Source: an uncultured Verrucomicrobiota bacterium (GTDB lineage Bacteria; Verrucomicrobiota; Verrucomicrobiia; Limisphaerales; UBA9464). Taken from it: a stretch of 64,000 bases of DNA. Position numbers and translations under genes: made by a program. The notes beneath the pieces were generated by a model. It made no database searches. It had not been told where the DNA came from and saw only the letters and a program-made list of their open reading frames with translations. The stretch is taken from the NCBI GenBank assembly GCA_903907925.1, contig CAIVQB010000018.1, forward strand, positions 27,871 to 91,870. The letters run 5' to 3'. Positions 35,152 through 44,676 of this stretch are shown piece after piece (position 1 is the first letter of the stretch; every line of letters starts with the position of its first letter).

Positions 35152-36066
35152 TCAATCCTGCGCGTCCCTCGCCAGCAGCAGCGCGTGACGTTCCAGGCGG
35201 CATAGAATCTGGACGAGGACCACCACTCCGACGGCGGTGAAGGTGAGGACGCTCCAACCAGCGGTGTCATGGACCGCCTGCAATCCCGCCGCGCCCGCCC
35301 GGTAGGCGGTGATGGACAGGAAGAGCGATCGCCCGAAATTCCCGACGACCGCCAGCACCACTCCCCCGACCACCAGCGACACCTTCCAGCCCGCCCGCTT
35401 CAGCATCAGGTCTCCGACGAAGAGCGCCGCCATGAGACTCGATTGAAGGCTCCGGATACCGCTGCAGGCCTCATTGACTCCCACCGTGGTGTTGGGGAGC
35501 TTGATGACGTGGGCATTTTGTTCGGCCGGAATTCCAATCAGGCGCAGGGTCTCCACGTTCAGTGTCGCAACAAAGGATTGCAGGCCGAACACGATCGGGT
35601 TCCACAGGATCTTCGGGATCGGTACCGCGACGAAAAAGAACAGCAACGGAAACAGGAAGTGTCGCAACGTCGCCGGCCCGCGCAGGGCCAGGATCAGAGA
35701 CGAAACGAAGAGCGCGCAGCCGATGCTGAGGGACATCGAGGAGGTCGGGGTCCGGGACAGCCCGATCCGGTAGAGTTCCCCGGCGATGACGAAGACGAAT
35801 CCGAACCCGGCCATCGCCAGGCACCGTCCGAACGGTGCCGCGGTGTCTTGAGCCGGCAGGGTCGGCCAGCGTTCCATAATCAGGTAGCCGGCCAGCATGA
35901 CCACGATCCAGCCGAATTGATATTCCACCAGCGACCGCCATTGATAGGAAAGGTCGAAGATCCACCAGCCGATCACCACGGCGAGCGGGGCAATCAGGAT
36001 GAGGGCCTCCCGCTGAAATGGGCGGGAGCCTGCCGGAGGAGCGCTGGGTTTGGATTCGGACGCCAT
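35152..36066 (-). CDS. Exosortase
   Basis: 304 residues, about eight membrane segments. The three conserved residues of the exosortase/archaeosortase family are in place: Cys201 in VNEACSGIRSL, Arg246 in NFGRSLFLS and His266 in VHDTAGW. Exosortases are transpeptidase-like enzymes that recognise C-terminal PEP-CTERM-type tripartite signals and are typical of biofilm- and exopolysaccharide-forming Gram-negatives. No protein with a PEP-CTERM-like C-terminus is encoded in this window, so substrates must be elsewhere. The EpsI-like partner follows. Confidence 0.92.
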   Translation of the reverse strand: MASESKPSAPPAGSRPFQREALILIAPLAVVIGWWIFDLSYQWRSLVEYQFGWIVVMLAGYLIMERWPTLPAQDTAAPFGRCLAMAGFGFVFVIAGELYRIGLSRTPTSSMSLSIGCALFVSSLILALRGPATLRHFLFPLLFFFVAVPIPKILWNPIVFGLQSFVATLNVETLRLIGIPAEQNAHVIKLPNTTVGVNEACSGIRSLQSSLMAALFVGDLMLKRAGWKVSLVVGGVVLAVVGNFGRSLFLSITAYRAGAAGLQAVHDTAGWSVLTFTAVGVVVLVQILCRLERHALLLARDAQD

Positions 36067-36157
36067 GATCAGATTTCGGTGTGGGAGTATGCAGCGGGAT
36101 TGGTCATCGGGAAACAGCCAAATCCACGGCTGGCGTCAGGGTCGGTGTCGGCGCGCT

Positions 36158-36667
36158 CTAAAGGAGTTCCAATTCATCCGCCAGGACCTGGACCGCCGCC
36201 GCCTGGGCGATGAAATCGAGGCGCAGGACGACCTCGGTGATTCCCTGTCGCCGCAGCACCACGCCCTCCAGTCCACGCAGCGGCCCGCTTTTGATCTGCA
36301 CCCGCCTGCCTTCGGTGATGGTGGGAGCCAGCCGGACCTCGCGCTCGGATTCCAGCGCCAGGCGGATGTCGCTGAGTTGTTCGATGAATTCCTGCTGGTC
36401 GACCGGTTCCAGGAGGCGGGCCACGTACCGGTTCTGGCGGATGCGGGGCGGATCATTCTCGGTCAGCTCCAGAAACACGTACCCCGGAAACAGTGGCTTT
36501 TGGAAAATGATCCGCTTCCCGGGATAACACTTCACGCTCTGGTAGAGGGGCAGGAAGTGGATCAGTCCGGCCTCCAGGCAGAAATCAGCCAACCGCTTTT
36601 CACAGCGGGGTCGGGTGTGTGCGACAAACCAACGGACGGGCAGGAGAGGTTCATTGGGCGGCACCAT
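36158..36667 (-). CDS. NusG-family specialised antiterminator of the exopolysaccharide operon (RfaH/UpxY/LoaP-like)
   Basis: 169 residues from the ATG at 36667. RWFVAHTRPRCEKRLADF opens the NGN domain, with KPLFPGYVFLEL, and GRRVQIKSGPLRGLEGVVLRR is the C-terminal KOW motif. It is a NusG paralogue: housekeeping nusG usually sits beside secE and ribosomal protein genes, whereas this one heads a more than 14-kb polysaccharide operon. Specialised NusG proteins such as RfaH, UpxY and LoaP allow polymerase to read through long operons. No matching ops element was found just upstream. Confidence 0.88.
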   Translation of the reverse strand: MVPPNEPLLPVRWFVAHTRPRCEKRLADFCLEAGLIHFLPLYQSVKCYPGKRIIFQKPLFPGYVFLELTENDPPRIRQNRYVARLLEPVDQQEFIEQLSDIRLALESEREVRLAPTITEGRRVQIKSGPLRGLEGVVLRRQGITEVVLRLDFIAQAAAVQVLADELELL

Positions 36668-36806
36668 GGCGTTCAGCAGGATCGGACGCCTAAACTCGCG
36701 GTGGATCCGGGGTGTCGCAAGGGGAAACCGGTCGCGGGCCGACCCTCGTGGTTTGGCTTGTCGTTCGGTGTCATTGTCGGCCCAATCGCGGGAGTCCACC
36801 GTTTCT

Positions 36807-37931
36807 ATGCACCGATCCTTCCCCGTTTTCATTTCCGTTGCCGCACTCCTTCTGTCGGGATCCGGGAAGGGCATTTCGGCCCGGGCGCAGGATGTCGCCC
36901 GACCCACTGTCGTTTTGCGTGGCGAACGGGCGCGGCTTGAAATCGATCTGGCCGGAGGTGCCCTGGGCGGATTCGAACGTTCGGGTTCGGGAATCAATCC
37001 GCTCGGCTGGGGGGTGCCAAAACCCGGTGACGTGGCGCCGCACGGACATGGACACTTCCTGTGTCTCGACCGCTGGGGCCCACCCTCGAAGGCCGAAGGC
37101 GCCAACGGAATGCCCTACCATGGGGAGGCGTCCTCGGTCCTGTGGCGGCTCGAACAACCGGCTGCCGAATCAAAAGGCGTCCTGTCGACCGTAATGTCGG
37201 CCCGGCTCCCGATCGCCGGTTTTGCCGTTCATCGCACGGTTCAACTGGCGTCCGGCGCGGCTTTTTTCGTCGTTCGCGAAGAGGTCACCAACGAGGGTCG
37301 TCTGGGTCGCACCTACAATATGGTGCAGCATCCGACGATTGCCCCGCCGTTCCTCGATGCATCAACCCTGGTTGATTCCAACGGCGGTCATGGATTCGCC
37401 CAGGGCGGGTCCATGCCACATCCGGAGGAGCCCTCATCGGTCTGGCCGCGGGGCATCGATCATGACGGAACCCGTGCCGATCTCCGCCATTTGACCAGCG
37501 ATCCGCGCCCTGCGGTCTCGTCGTTTGCCATCGACGGCGACTGGGGCTGGGTCACGGCGGTGACCCCGGGGAAGGGTCTCCTGATCGGTTACCTGTGGCG
37601 CACCTCCGACTATCCTTGGGTCAGCCTGTGGCGCGATTGTCGCGATGGCCGTCCCGCGGCGCGCGGATTGGAATTTGGCACGACCGGGCTTCATCAGCCG
37701 TTTCCGATCCTGACCCGGAAAGGGCGGATCTTTGACCGGCCCCTGTTCGAATATCTCGATGCCGGCGAATCCGTGGCGCGCAGCTACGCGGGATTTCTCG
37801 TGGAGGTTCCGAACGACTTCCGCGGAGTGGAACGTTTGGAACGGAAGGGAGTCGACTGGGTCATCCTCGAGCGGGGCCCGGGAGTTCCCCGGCGGATTCC
37901 GGTGGCGACGGGTGGACTCGCGATCCGGTAA
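36807..37931 (+). CDS. Secreted protein with mutarotase-like fold, function unknown
   Basis: 374 residues from the ATG at 36807, giving a signal peptide (FPVFISVAALLLSGSG). Motifs such as HGHFLCLDRWGP, FFVVREEVTNEGRLGRTYNMVQHPTIAPPFLD and DYPWVSLWRDC resemble the galactose mutarotase-like superfamily, in which a central His and an Asp/Glu act on sugar anomers; the N-M-V-Q-H-P stretch fits the central His. No specific enzyme family is recognised. It is divergent from the NusG-like gene and in the same direction as the PVC-type heme protein that follows. Confidence 0.6.
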   Translation: MHRSFPVFISVAALLLSGSGKGISARAQDVARPTVVLRGERARLEIDLAGGALGGFERSGSGINPLGWGVPKPGDVAPHGHGHFLCLDRWGPPSKAEGANGMPYHGEASSVLWRLEQPAAESKGVLSTVMSARLPIAGFAVHRTVQLASGAAFFVVREEVTNEGRLGRTYNMVQHPTIAPPFLDASTLVDSNGGHGFAQGGSMPHPEEPSSVWPRGIDHDGTRADLRHLTSDPRPAVSSFAIDGDWGWVTAVTPGKGLLIGYLWRTSDYPWVSLWRDCRDGRPAARGLEFGTTGLHQPFPILTRKGRIFDRPLFEYLDAGESVARSYAGFLVEVPNDFRGVERLERKGVDWVILERGPGVPRRIPVATGGLAIR

Positions 37932-37960
37932 CCCCTGTGGGCTGGAACGAATCGAAAGCA

Positions 37961-37997
37961 GCACAGAGGACACTGATTTCACGAATTCACACAGATT
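37961..37997 (+). repeat. Dispersed intergenic repeat of the ACACAGATT type
   Basis: The sequence from 37961 to 37997 (GCACAGAGGACACTGATTTC, then ACGAATTCACACAGATT) shares the ACTGATT and CACAGATTC/CACACAGATT words with the copy at 58301-58329. Such short words recur in intergenic regions of related genomes; the function is unknown. Confidence 0.45.
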
Positions 37998-38100
37998 GCT
38001 GAAGAGTCGATCGGATCCGGTTGATGCGGCGCATCTCGGTTGAATTGGAACGCATTCTCACCGGTTGCCCCGGGCTGCAAATTTTCACAAGCTGTCGGGC

Positions 38101-41100
38101 ATGTCCCTGGGTCGAAGTGTTTTTCCGTGGATCGTGGCGCTGATCGGAATGGTCCCGGCGTGGGCGCAGGCACCCGCGGCGCGTGTCGTTCCGCCGGCGG
38201 GATTCGACCTCTCGCTCTGGGCCCGCGAACCGATGCTGCGCAGTCCGGTGGCGCTGAGTTTCGATGACCAGGGTCGGGTGTACGTCGTGGAAACCGCCCG
38301 CCGCGGCACGGTCGACATCGACATTCGCGCGCATCCCGATTGGCTGGTCGAGGATCTCGCGAATCAGAGTATTGATGATCTGCGCCGGTTTTTCCGCCGA
38401 CGGATGTCGCCCGAACGCAGCAAGGAAAACGCCACCTGGCTCAAGGACTACAACGGCGACGGGTCCCATGACTGGCGCGATCTGATGGGCGTGACCGAGC
38501 GGGTGCATCGTCTGGAGGACGTCCATGGCGTGGGGCATGCCGACCGGGCCCAGGTGTTTGCCGAGGGTTTCAACGAGGAGATCAGCGGCGTGCTGGCAGG
38601 AGTCCTCGCACGGGAGCACGATGTGTTGGTCACGGTGTATCCCGACCTGTGGCGTCTCCAGGATCTCGATGGCGACGGAGTTGCCGACCGACGCGAATCG
38701 TTGTTCCGCGGATTTGGCGTCCATGCCGGATTCGACGGGCACGATCTCCACGGGCTCGTGGTGGGGCCCGACGGCAAGGTCTATTTTTCGATCGGCGACA
38801 ACGGCTTTTCGGTGGTCAACCGGGAAGGACGCCGGCTGCACCATCCCAACACTGGCGGCGTCCTCCGCATGAATCCCGATGGTTCCAATCTGGAGGTGTT
38901 CGCCACCGGTCTGCGCAATGTCGAGGAACTCGCCTTCGACACCTATGGAAACCTGTTCTCGGTGGACAATGACGGCGACCTCGCCGATGAGCGGGAGCGG
39001 TTCGTTCAGATCGCCGAGGGCAGTGATTCCGGTTGGCGCATTCACTGGCAGTTCCGCGACGCCGGATGGAGCCGCATCACCGGTTCGCCGGATTATAATC
39101 CCTGGATCGCCGACCGCATGTGGGTTCCTCAATTCCCGGGTCAGCCGGCGCATATCACGCCACCCATCACCAACTATTCGGTCGGCCCGTCCGGCTTCCG
39201 GTTCAATCCGGGCACGGCTCTGAACGACGCCTATAGGGACCACTTTTTCCTGGTCCAGTTCCCGGTTCAGAAGATCACCGCGTTCCAGGTCCGGCCCAAG
39301 GGTGCCTCGTTCGAAATGATCCACGAGCATCTCTTCCTCTCCGGAATGATGGCCAGCTCGTTGCAGTTCAGTCCGGACGGTTCGCTCTTCCTTGCCGATT
39401 GGGATGGCATGTGGAATCCCAGCGGACGGGGCGCACTCTGGAAGCTCGATGATCCCAAGTCCGCGCACCTTCCCATTCGCGCCGAAGTGCGGTCGATCAT
39501 TGCCAAAGGAGTCGGCGATCGCAGTAGCGCCGAGTTGTTGTCGCTTATGGGTCATGCCGATCAACGCGTCCGGTTGAAGGCCCAGTTTGAATGGGTCCGG
39601 CGGGGCGATGTCACGGGCCTCGTTGAAGCGGCGGCGCGGCAGGACCTGCCGCAACTGGCCCGGATTCACGCCCTCTGGGGCATTGGGCAGGCCGGTCATT
39701 CCGTGGACCCGCACCGATTGCCCTTCAACGATCCGGATCCCGAAATCCGCGCGCAGACCGCGAAGATCGTCGGGGATCTCCGGCTGACGGCGGCCGGTCC
39801 GCAACTGGACGTGCTCCTGGGTGATGCCAGTCCCCACGTGCGGTTTCACGCGGGAATCGCGGTGGGAAAAACCGGTGGTGCCGGGCACCGGGCGGCCTTG
39901 GTGGCGGCTTTTATTGCAAATGGCGATGACGATGCGTTTCTGCGGCACGCGCTGGTGATGGGCCTGACCGGATCGGTGAAGGCCGACGAATTGATCGCGC
40001 TGGCCGAGCATCCGAACGTCCGCGTTCGCACGGCGGCGGTCCTCGCCCTTCGCCGGCAACACGCACCCGGGATTTCCCGTTTCCTGGCGGACGCCTCGCC
40101 GGTGGTCCGGGGCGAAGTGGTTCGCGCCATTCACGATGATTATTCGATTCCCGGTGGAATGAGCGCGATCGCAGGTTGGGCGGAACGATCGTTGAAGGGC
40201 GAATCCGAGGGCGTGATCCGTCGGGTGTTGAACGCCAATCTGCGGCTGGGCCGCGACCAGGACGCCTGGCGTCTGCTCCGGTTTTCACTGGACCCGGCCC
40301 ACCCGGAAGCCTTCCGCGTTGAAGCACTCGAATGCCTCGCCGATTGGAATCGGAAACCGTTTCTAGATCGCGTGGAGGGACTCGTCCGTGAATTGCACCC
40401 CGCCTCGCCGGGATTGGGCGACCGGCTGATTCGGGATCACCTGTCGGAATGGCTGCACGGCGGCCCGCGCATCGCCGCCGCGTTGATCCGGTTGATCGAT
40501 CGCAACGGAATCGCCGTGCCCTCCGAACGGATGTTGCAATGGGTCACCTCCTCCGATGCCGGTGTCGATCTGCGGTCCGCTGCCCTCCGGCTTCTGGTCC
40601 GGCGCGATGCCGCCTCGGTGGCCCGCCAGTGGCCGCGCTGGCTGGACGATCCCGATGCCGGACTCCGACTGGCGGCGTGGGACGCGGCGTCTCAGACCGA
40701 TCCCGAGGCGATGATCCGTGAGGCCCGCGCCCGGGAATCCCGGCTTACAATTTACGAACGTCAACGAATTCTGCGACTCGCCGGAGGGCTGCGGCATCCG
40801 GCGGCTTCGGGTTACGTGATCGCCGCGCTCCAGCAGCTCCACGAAGGACGCCTGTCCGCCGAAATCGCCCTCGATGCATTGGAAGCCGCCGATGGAAATC
40901 CGGATCCGGCTGTTCGCACCGCAGCGGCTGCGGTTTCAACCGCCGGCCCCAAGGCGGGCACCGCCGACCGGTTGAAATGGGTGCTCGCCGGTGGCAATGC
41001 GGCCGCCGGTCAGGATCTCTTCCGGAATCACGTCGGAGTGCAATGCGTTCGATGCCACGATGCCGGAGGTGAAGGGCATCAGGCGGGACCGGTGCTGGCC

Positions 41101-41409
41101 GGAATCGGTTCCCGCGCCACACGCGCGGAGCTGTTGGAATCGTTGATCGATCCGAGTGCGAAGATTGCCGACGGGTTTGCGCAAACGACGGTGTTCCTGC
41201 GCGACGGCGACGCGGTGGATGGGGTTCGCACCGCGGAGACCGCCGATGCGGTGACCCTCCGGTTGCCGGCGGGTGAATTGCGGACGATTCAACGCAAGGA
41301 CATCGAGCGATTGGCCGCCAATCCGGTGTCTCCCATGCCGCCGATGGGCGACCTGCTCAAGCCGGCTCAACTGCGCGATGTGATTGAATTCCTCGCGACG
41401 TGGAAGTGA
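38101..41409 (+). CDS. PVC-type heme-binding CxxCH protein (membrane-bound dehydrogenase type)
   Basis: 1102 residues from the ATG at 38101, with a signal peptide ending AWAQA. Residues 30-450 form a beta-propeller of the L-sorbosone/glucose dehydrogenase type (DDQGRVYVVETA, DLHGLVVGPDGKVYFSIGDNG, NPDGSNLEVFATGLRN). The middle (about 480-930) is a HEAT-repeat helical region. A C-terminal cytochrome c domain has CVRCHDAGGEGHQAGP with GPVLAGIG and an MPPMGDLL methionine ligand. This fused architecture is almost confined to the Planctomycetes-Verrucomicrobia-Chlamydiae group and is expanded there; it is thought to oxidise sugars in the periplasm, but the substrate is unknown. Maturation needs the ResB/CcsA system. 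Confidence 0.93.
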   Translation: MSLGRSVFPWIVALIGMVPAWAQAPAARVVPPAGFDLSLWAREPMLRSPVALSFDDQGRVYVVETARRGTVDIDIRAHPDWLVEDLANQSIDDLRRFFRRRMSPERSKENATWLKDYNGDGSHDWRDLMGVTERVHRLEDVHGVGHADRAQVFAEGFNEEISGVLAGVLAREHDVLVTVYPDLWRLQDLDGDGVADRRESLFRGFGVHAGFDGHDLHGLVVGPDGKVYFSIGDNGFSVVNREGRRLHHPNTGGVLRMNPDGSNLEVFATGLRNVEELAFDTYGNLFSVDNDGDLADERERFVQIAEGSDSGWRIHWQFRDAGWSRITGSPDYNPWIADRMWVPQFPGQPAHITPPITNYSVGPSGFRFNPGTALNDAYRDHFFLVQFPVQKITAFQVRPKGASFEMIHEHLFLSGMMASSLQFSPDGSLFLADWDGMWNPSGRGALWKLDDPKSAHLPIRAEVRSIIAKGVGDRSSAELLSLMGHADQRVRLKAQFEWVRRGDVTGLVEAAARQDLPQLARIHALWGIGQAGHSVDPHRLPFNDPDPEIRAQTAKIVGDLRLTAAGPQLDVLLGDASPHVRFHAGIAVGKTGGAGHRAALVAAFIANGDDDAFLRHALVMGLTGSVKADELIALAEHPNVRVRTAAVLALRRQHAPGISRFLADASPVVRGEVVRAIHDDYSIPGGMSAIAGWAERSLKGESEGVIRRVLNANLRLGRDQDAWRLLRFSLDPAHPEAFRVEALECLADWNRKPFLDRVEGLVRELHPASPGLGDRLIRDHLSEWLHGGPRIAAALIRLIDRNGIAVPSERMLQWVTSSDAGVDLRSAALRLLVRRDAASVARQWPRWLDDPDAGLRLAAWDAASQTDPEAMIREARARESRLTIYERQRILRLAGGLRHPAASGYVIAALQQLHEGRLSAEIALDALEAADGNPDPAVRTAAAAVSTAGPKAGTADRLKWVLAGGNAAAGQDLFRNHVGVQCVRCHDAGGEGHQAGPVLAGIGSRATRAELLESLIDPSAKIADGFAQTTVFLRDGDAVDGVRTAETADAVTLRLPAGELRTIQRKDIERLAANPVSPMPPMGDLLKPAQLRDVIEFLATWK

Positions 41410-41439
41410 GAATTCAGTGCCGGATTCCCGGTCGATCTT

Positions 41440-43098
41440 TCACCGGAACGGCAGCAACCAGGCACCGAGCAGTACCACGCCGAATCCCACACAACCCATC
41501 AACGACATCATCACCGAGGCGGTCTTCAACGTTTCGATTTCGGTCATGCCGCTCATCCGGCTGATGATCCAGAATCCACTGTCGTTCAGCCAGGGAATGG
41601 GCTTTGAGCCGCAGCCGATGGCCAGCGCGAGGTAGACCGGATGAAAGTGTGGAACGCCCGCCGCGGCGAGCGGGGCGATCACCCCGGCCGCGGTGATCAT
41701 GGCCACCGTGGCGGAACCTTGAACGATGCGGATCAGCGCGGTGATGCCGAACGCCGCGAACAACAGGCCGAATCCGCCCCCTGCGGACACCGAGGTCAGG
41801 CGCTCGGCGATGTCGGTTTGCCGGATGACCGCACCCAGCGCCCCGCCGGCGGCGGTGATCATCAGCAGGGAACTGCCGCTGGTCACGGCTTGAGAGACCG
41901 GCGGCGTCAGGCTTTTCCAGACCCAACGGTGTCGCTGCGCCACCAGCACCAGCGCCATCAGTGTTCCGGCTAGCAGCGCAAATTGACCCTGCCCGAAGAG
42001 TGTTAGGAGCGCGCCCCCCGGGGCCGACGGCAGCAGTGCTTTCTTCAGCTCATTGGCGGCGATCAACCCGATCGGAATCAGAATCGGCAGAACCGACAGT
42101 CCGAGCGAAGGAAGATCGCGCGGGTCCAGATCACGCCCGGCGGGTGTCGACGCGGCGTGGGCACCGGTGAGATCCGCTTCCATCCGCAACGGGAGCGGCC
42201 ACCGGCGATTGGCCCAGCGCGCATAGCCGTAGCCGACCGTCACGGCGACCGCGCCGACGCACGTACCGCCGAGCATCATTTCGCCGAGACTGACGCCGAG
42301 TTCATTGGCGGCGAACAAGGGTCCCGGCGTGGGTGGAACGAGCGAATGTGCCATCGTCGCCCCGGAAATGATGGTCAGCGTGTAGAGCAGAAAGTCGCGA
42401 CCGGTGCGCGCCGCGAGCCCGCGACCCAATGGCATCAGGAGATAGAAGACGGTGTCAAAAAAACTGGGGATCCCGAGAACGAATCCACTGAGTGCGAAGG
42501 CCTGCGGGGCTCGCGCCTCTCCCAAGCCCTGCTGGATCCAGAGCACAATCCGATCCGCGGCGCGGCTTTCGGAGAGACAACGGCCGAGGATCGAGGCCAG
42601 CAGGATCAACAGGCCGATGCTGCGACAGGTCGCCCCGAATCCCTCGGCCACCCGGGCCATGGGATGAGCGGCGGCCAATTGCAGTTGTTGTTGAAAGGCC
42701 GGTACGGAAACCATTCGGAAGTGTCCGGTGGGAATGCGTTCGGAAGCGATGTCGGTCAATCGCCAGACCCGACCCGGTCCACCCGGCACCGGACTGGAGA
42801 TCAACAGGCCGGTGGTGAGGGGTTGGAGTACGTTTCCGCGTTCGGGAAGGACGTGCACCCGGCCCTCTGCCGGAGGGCGTGCTTTTGGAGAGAACTGGAT
42901 GACACCCGTTGAAGGATCGTGGTGTTCCACCGCGACGGTCAGCGGTCGAATCGCCTGGCCTTCGCGCCGATCCGTTGGCGTCAACAGCGCCACCGTGAGC
43001 GCGCCCAGAATCAACGACAGGAACGCGTGCAATCGGAGGCCCATCAGGCAGACGACCATGACGGCGGTGCCGGTCATCACGATGACGAGGGGATCCAC
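41440..43098 (-). CDS. GntP-family permease with a large N-terminal loop insertion
   Basis: 552 residues, GTG start, about 12-14 membrane segments. GntP hallmarks: PSFFDTVFYLLMPL, GATMAHSLVPPTPGPLF, RIVQGSATVAMITAAGV and NDSGFWIISRMSGM. Members import gluconate or other sugar acids with protons. Between the second membrane segment and the next lies an unusual soluble stretch of about 100 residues (45-145) not found in E. coli GntP, which would face the outside or the cytosol depending on topology. It is convergent with the PVC heme protein, whose dehydrogenase-like activity could produce sugar acids as substrate, an inference. Confidence 0.85.
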   Translation of the reverse strand: MDPLVIVMTGTAVMVVCLMGLRLHAFLSLILGALTVALLTPTDRREGQAIRPLTVAVEHHDPSTGVIQFSPKARPPAEGRVHVLPERGNVLQPLTTGLLISSPVPGGPGRVWRLTDIASERIPTGHFRMVSVPAFQQQLQLAAAHPMARVAEGFGATCRSIGLLILLASILGRCLSESRAADRIVLWIQQGLGEARAPQAFALSGFVLGIPSFFDTVFYLLMPLGRGLAARTGRDFLLYTLTIISGATMAHSLVPPTPGPLFAANELGVSLGEMMLGGTCVGAVAVTVGYGYARWANRRWPLPLRMEADLTGAHAASTPAGRDLDPRDLPSLGLSVLPILIPIGLIAANELKKALLPSAPGGALLTLFGQGQFALLAGTLMALVLVAQRHRWVWKSLTPPVSQAVTSGSSLLMITAAGGALGAVIRQTDIAERLTSVSAGGGFGLLFAAFGITALIRIVQGSATVAMITAAGVIAPLAAAGVPHFHPVYLALAIGCGSKPIPWLNDSGFWIISRMSGMTEIETLKTASVMMSLMGCVGFGVVLLGAWLLPFR

Positions 43099-43137
43099 AG
43101 GCTGGGCTTGGGATCGTTGCGCGGCGGTTGGTCCGCG

Positions 43138-44508
43138 TTAGCGCTGGGTGACGGCGGGCCGTCGTTGCGCCTCGGTGGGGACCGGATTGAACACCGCGGT
43201 CAGCCGGCCCGTCGCGGGATCGAACACGCGGACGAGGCCTTCGAATCCGCCGGTGAACAGGCGCTGGCCGTCGGCAGAAAATTCAAGGGCGAAGACGGCC
43301 CCGGAATGGCCGCCGCAGACGGACACTTTTTCGCCATCCTTGGTGCGGTACACGCGGACCTCGGCACCGGAACTGCCGACGGCCAGCAGGGTTCCGTCCG
43401 GAGAAAAGGCGACGGAATGGACCGGGCCGGACTGGCGTTCGAATTCGCGGACGAGATTCACATCGTTGTTTCCGGCCGTGCGATCCTGGTTTTCCTGCAT
43501 CTTGTAAAGACGCACGCCGCCCTCGGCACCGCCGTAGGCCGCCCATTCCTCGCGCGGATGCCGGGCCATGCTGACCACCGGTTCGAGGAGTTTGTTGATG
43601 TCGTCGATGAACTGTCCGTTGGCGGTGTTGATCAGCTTCATCGCCCGATCGCGGCTTCCGGAAAGGATCCGGGCACCGTCGTTCAACCAGGTGGTGCGGA
43701 AGACCCAGTCACTGTGATTGTCGAACCGCATCTGCTCCTTGCCGTCGTTGGCCCGGATCACCCGGACCGTTTTGTCGGCACCACCGAAGGCGAGTTTGGA
43801 TCCATCGGGCGACCACGAAACGCCGTACACCGAATCGCTGCCCTGACGGTAGGCGTGGAGTTGTTGATGGGAGGCGGCGTCCCAGAGTTGAATCTCACCG
43901 AACCGGGCCGGCGCACCACCGGCGACCGCCAGCCGCGTGCCGTCCGGGGAAAAGGCCAGCGACTCGATGCGCGGGGATTCTCCGACCAGACGGCCCTCGA
44001 CCGAAAGGGCGGCGGCATCGAGCAGGAACACCTCATGATACCCGGCGATGGCCAGCCAGCGGCCTCCGTGGGAAAAGCTCATCGAAGTGATGACCGGCGG
44101 CGCCCCATAGACCGGGGGTTCCTTGAGATGGGTGGAGTAGGCGTCGGCCGGCGTGTCATCCTTCGCGCCTTCCTGGATCCAGCGCTGGATCAGGGCGATC
44201 TCGGCCGGACGCAGGGCATCGCCCTCCTTGGGCATCGCCGGTTCCTTGCCGGTGACCTCCTCGATCAACAGTGATTTTCCCGGATCACCCGCGACGAGAT
44301 TGGGGCCGTGTTTGCCGGGCTTTTGAAGGCCCTCAAACGTGGAGGTATCGACCTGGCCCTTCAGTTTGTTCGGGTTGTGACAGCCGTTGCAGGAGCGCTT
44401 GAAGACCGGCGTGACGTCACGATACCAGGACACCGGCTTCTCGGCCGCGCCGACGTTCATCGCGAATGCGACGAGGGCGGTGGCCAGGAGGGGGGCGTGA
44501 CGCTTCAT
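43138..44508 (-). CDS. Secreted cytochrome c / WD40 repeat protein
   Basis: 456 residues from the ATG at 44508, with signal peptide (PLLATALVAFAMNVGAA). A planctomycete-type cytochrome c domain (PSCyt1-like) has WYRDVTPVFKRSCNGCHNPNKLKG with one CxxCH and a later MPKEGDAL/EIALIQRWIQEGA segment. Residues 125-440 hold WD40 repeats (SLAFSPDGTRLAV, GVSWSPDGSKLAFGGADKTVRV, SVAFSPDGTLLAV, ALEFSADGQRLFTGGFEGLVRVF). Such fusions are common in Verrucomicrobiota and Planctomycetes; the role is unknown, perhaps electron transfer with scaffold function. Divergent from the symporter gene. Confidence 0.88.
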   Translation of the reverse strand: MKRHAPLLATALVAFAMNVGAAEKPVSWYRDVTPVFKRSCNGCHNPNKLKGQVDTSTFEGLQKPGKHGPNLVAGDPGKSLLIEEVTGKEPAMPKEGDALRPAEIALIQRWIQEGAKDDTPADAYSTHLKEPPVYGAPPVITSMSFSHGGRWLAIAGYHEVFLLDAAALSVEGRLVGESPRIESLAFSPDGTRLAVAGGAPARFGEIQLWDAASHQQLHAYRQGSDSVYGVSWSPDGSKLAFGGADKTVRVIRANDGKEQMRFDNHSDWVFRTTWLNDGARILSGSRDRAMKLINTANGQFIDDINKLLEPVVSMARHPREEWAAYGGAEGGVRLYKMQENQDRTAGNNDVNLVREFERQSGPVHSVAFSPDGTLLAVGSSGAEVRVYRTKDGEKVSVCGGHSGAVFALEFSADGQRLFTGGFEGLVRVFDPATGRLTAVFNPVPTEAQRRPAVTQR

Positions 44509-44676
44509 GGGAGGCCGAACGAAACCACGTCCGCCGGATTCCGGCGACCGTTTTCTCCCGCGTGCAACTTCGCCTTGTTCACCCTCGCGACGGCGGTAGC
44601 CTGACGGGCGGTTCCCAGATCCGGCGTGTGCGACCCCGACCGTCCCGCGATTGCCGGTTCCCGAACCGCCTTCCCC

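Noticed and set aside
37987..40134. Minus-strand open frame of 715 codons
   Set aside because: Antisense shadow of the PVC-type heme protein; GC-rich codons open the opposite frame and its translation shows no domain.
44592..44600. GGCGGTAGC, a match to the ops (JUMPstart) core
   Set aside because: It lies before the dicarboxylate/amino acid symporter, not before the exopolysaccharide operon; a chance match in GC-rich sequence is likely.
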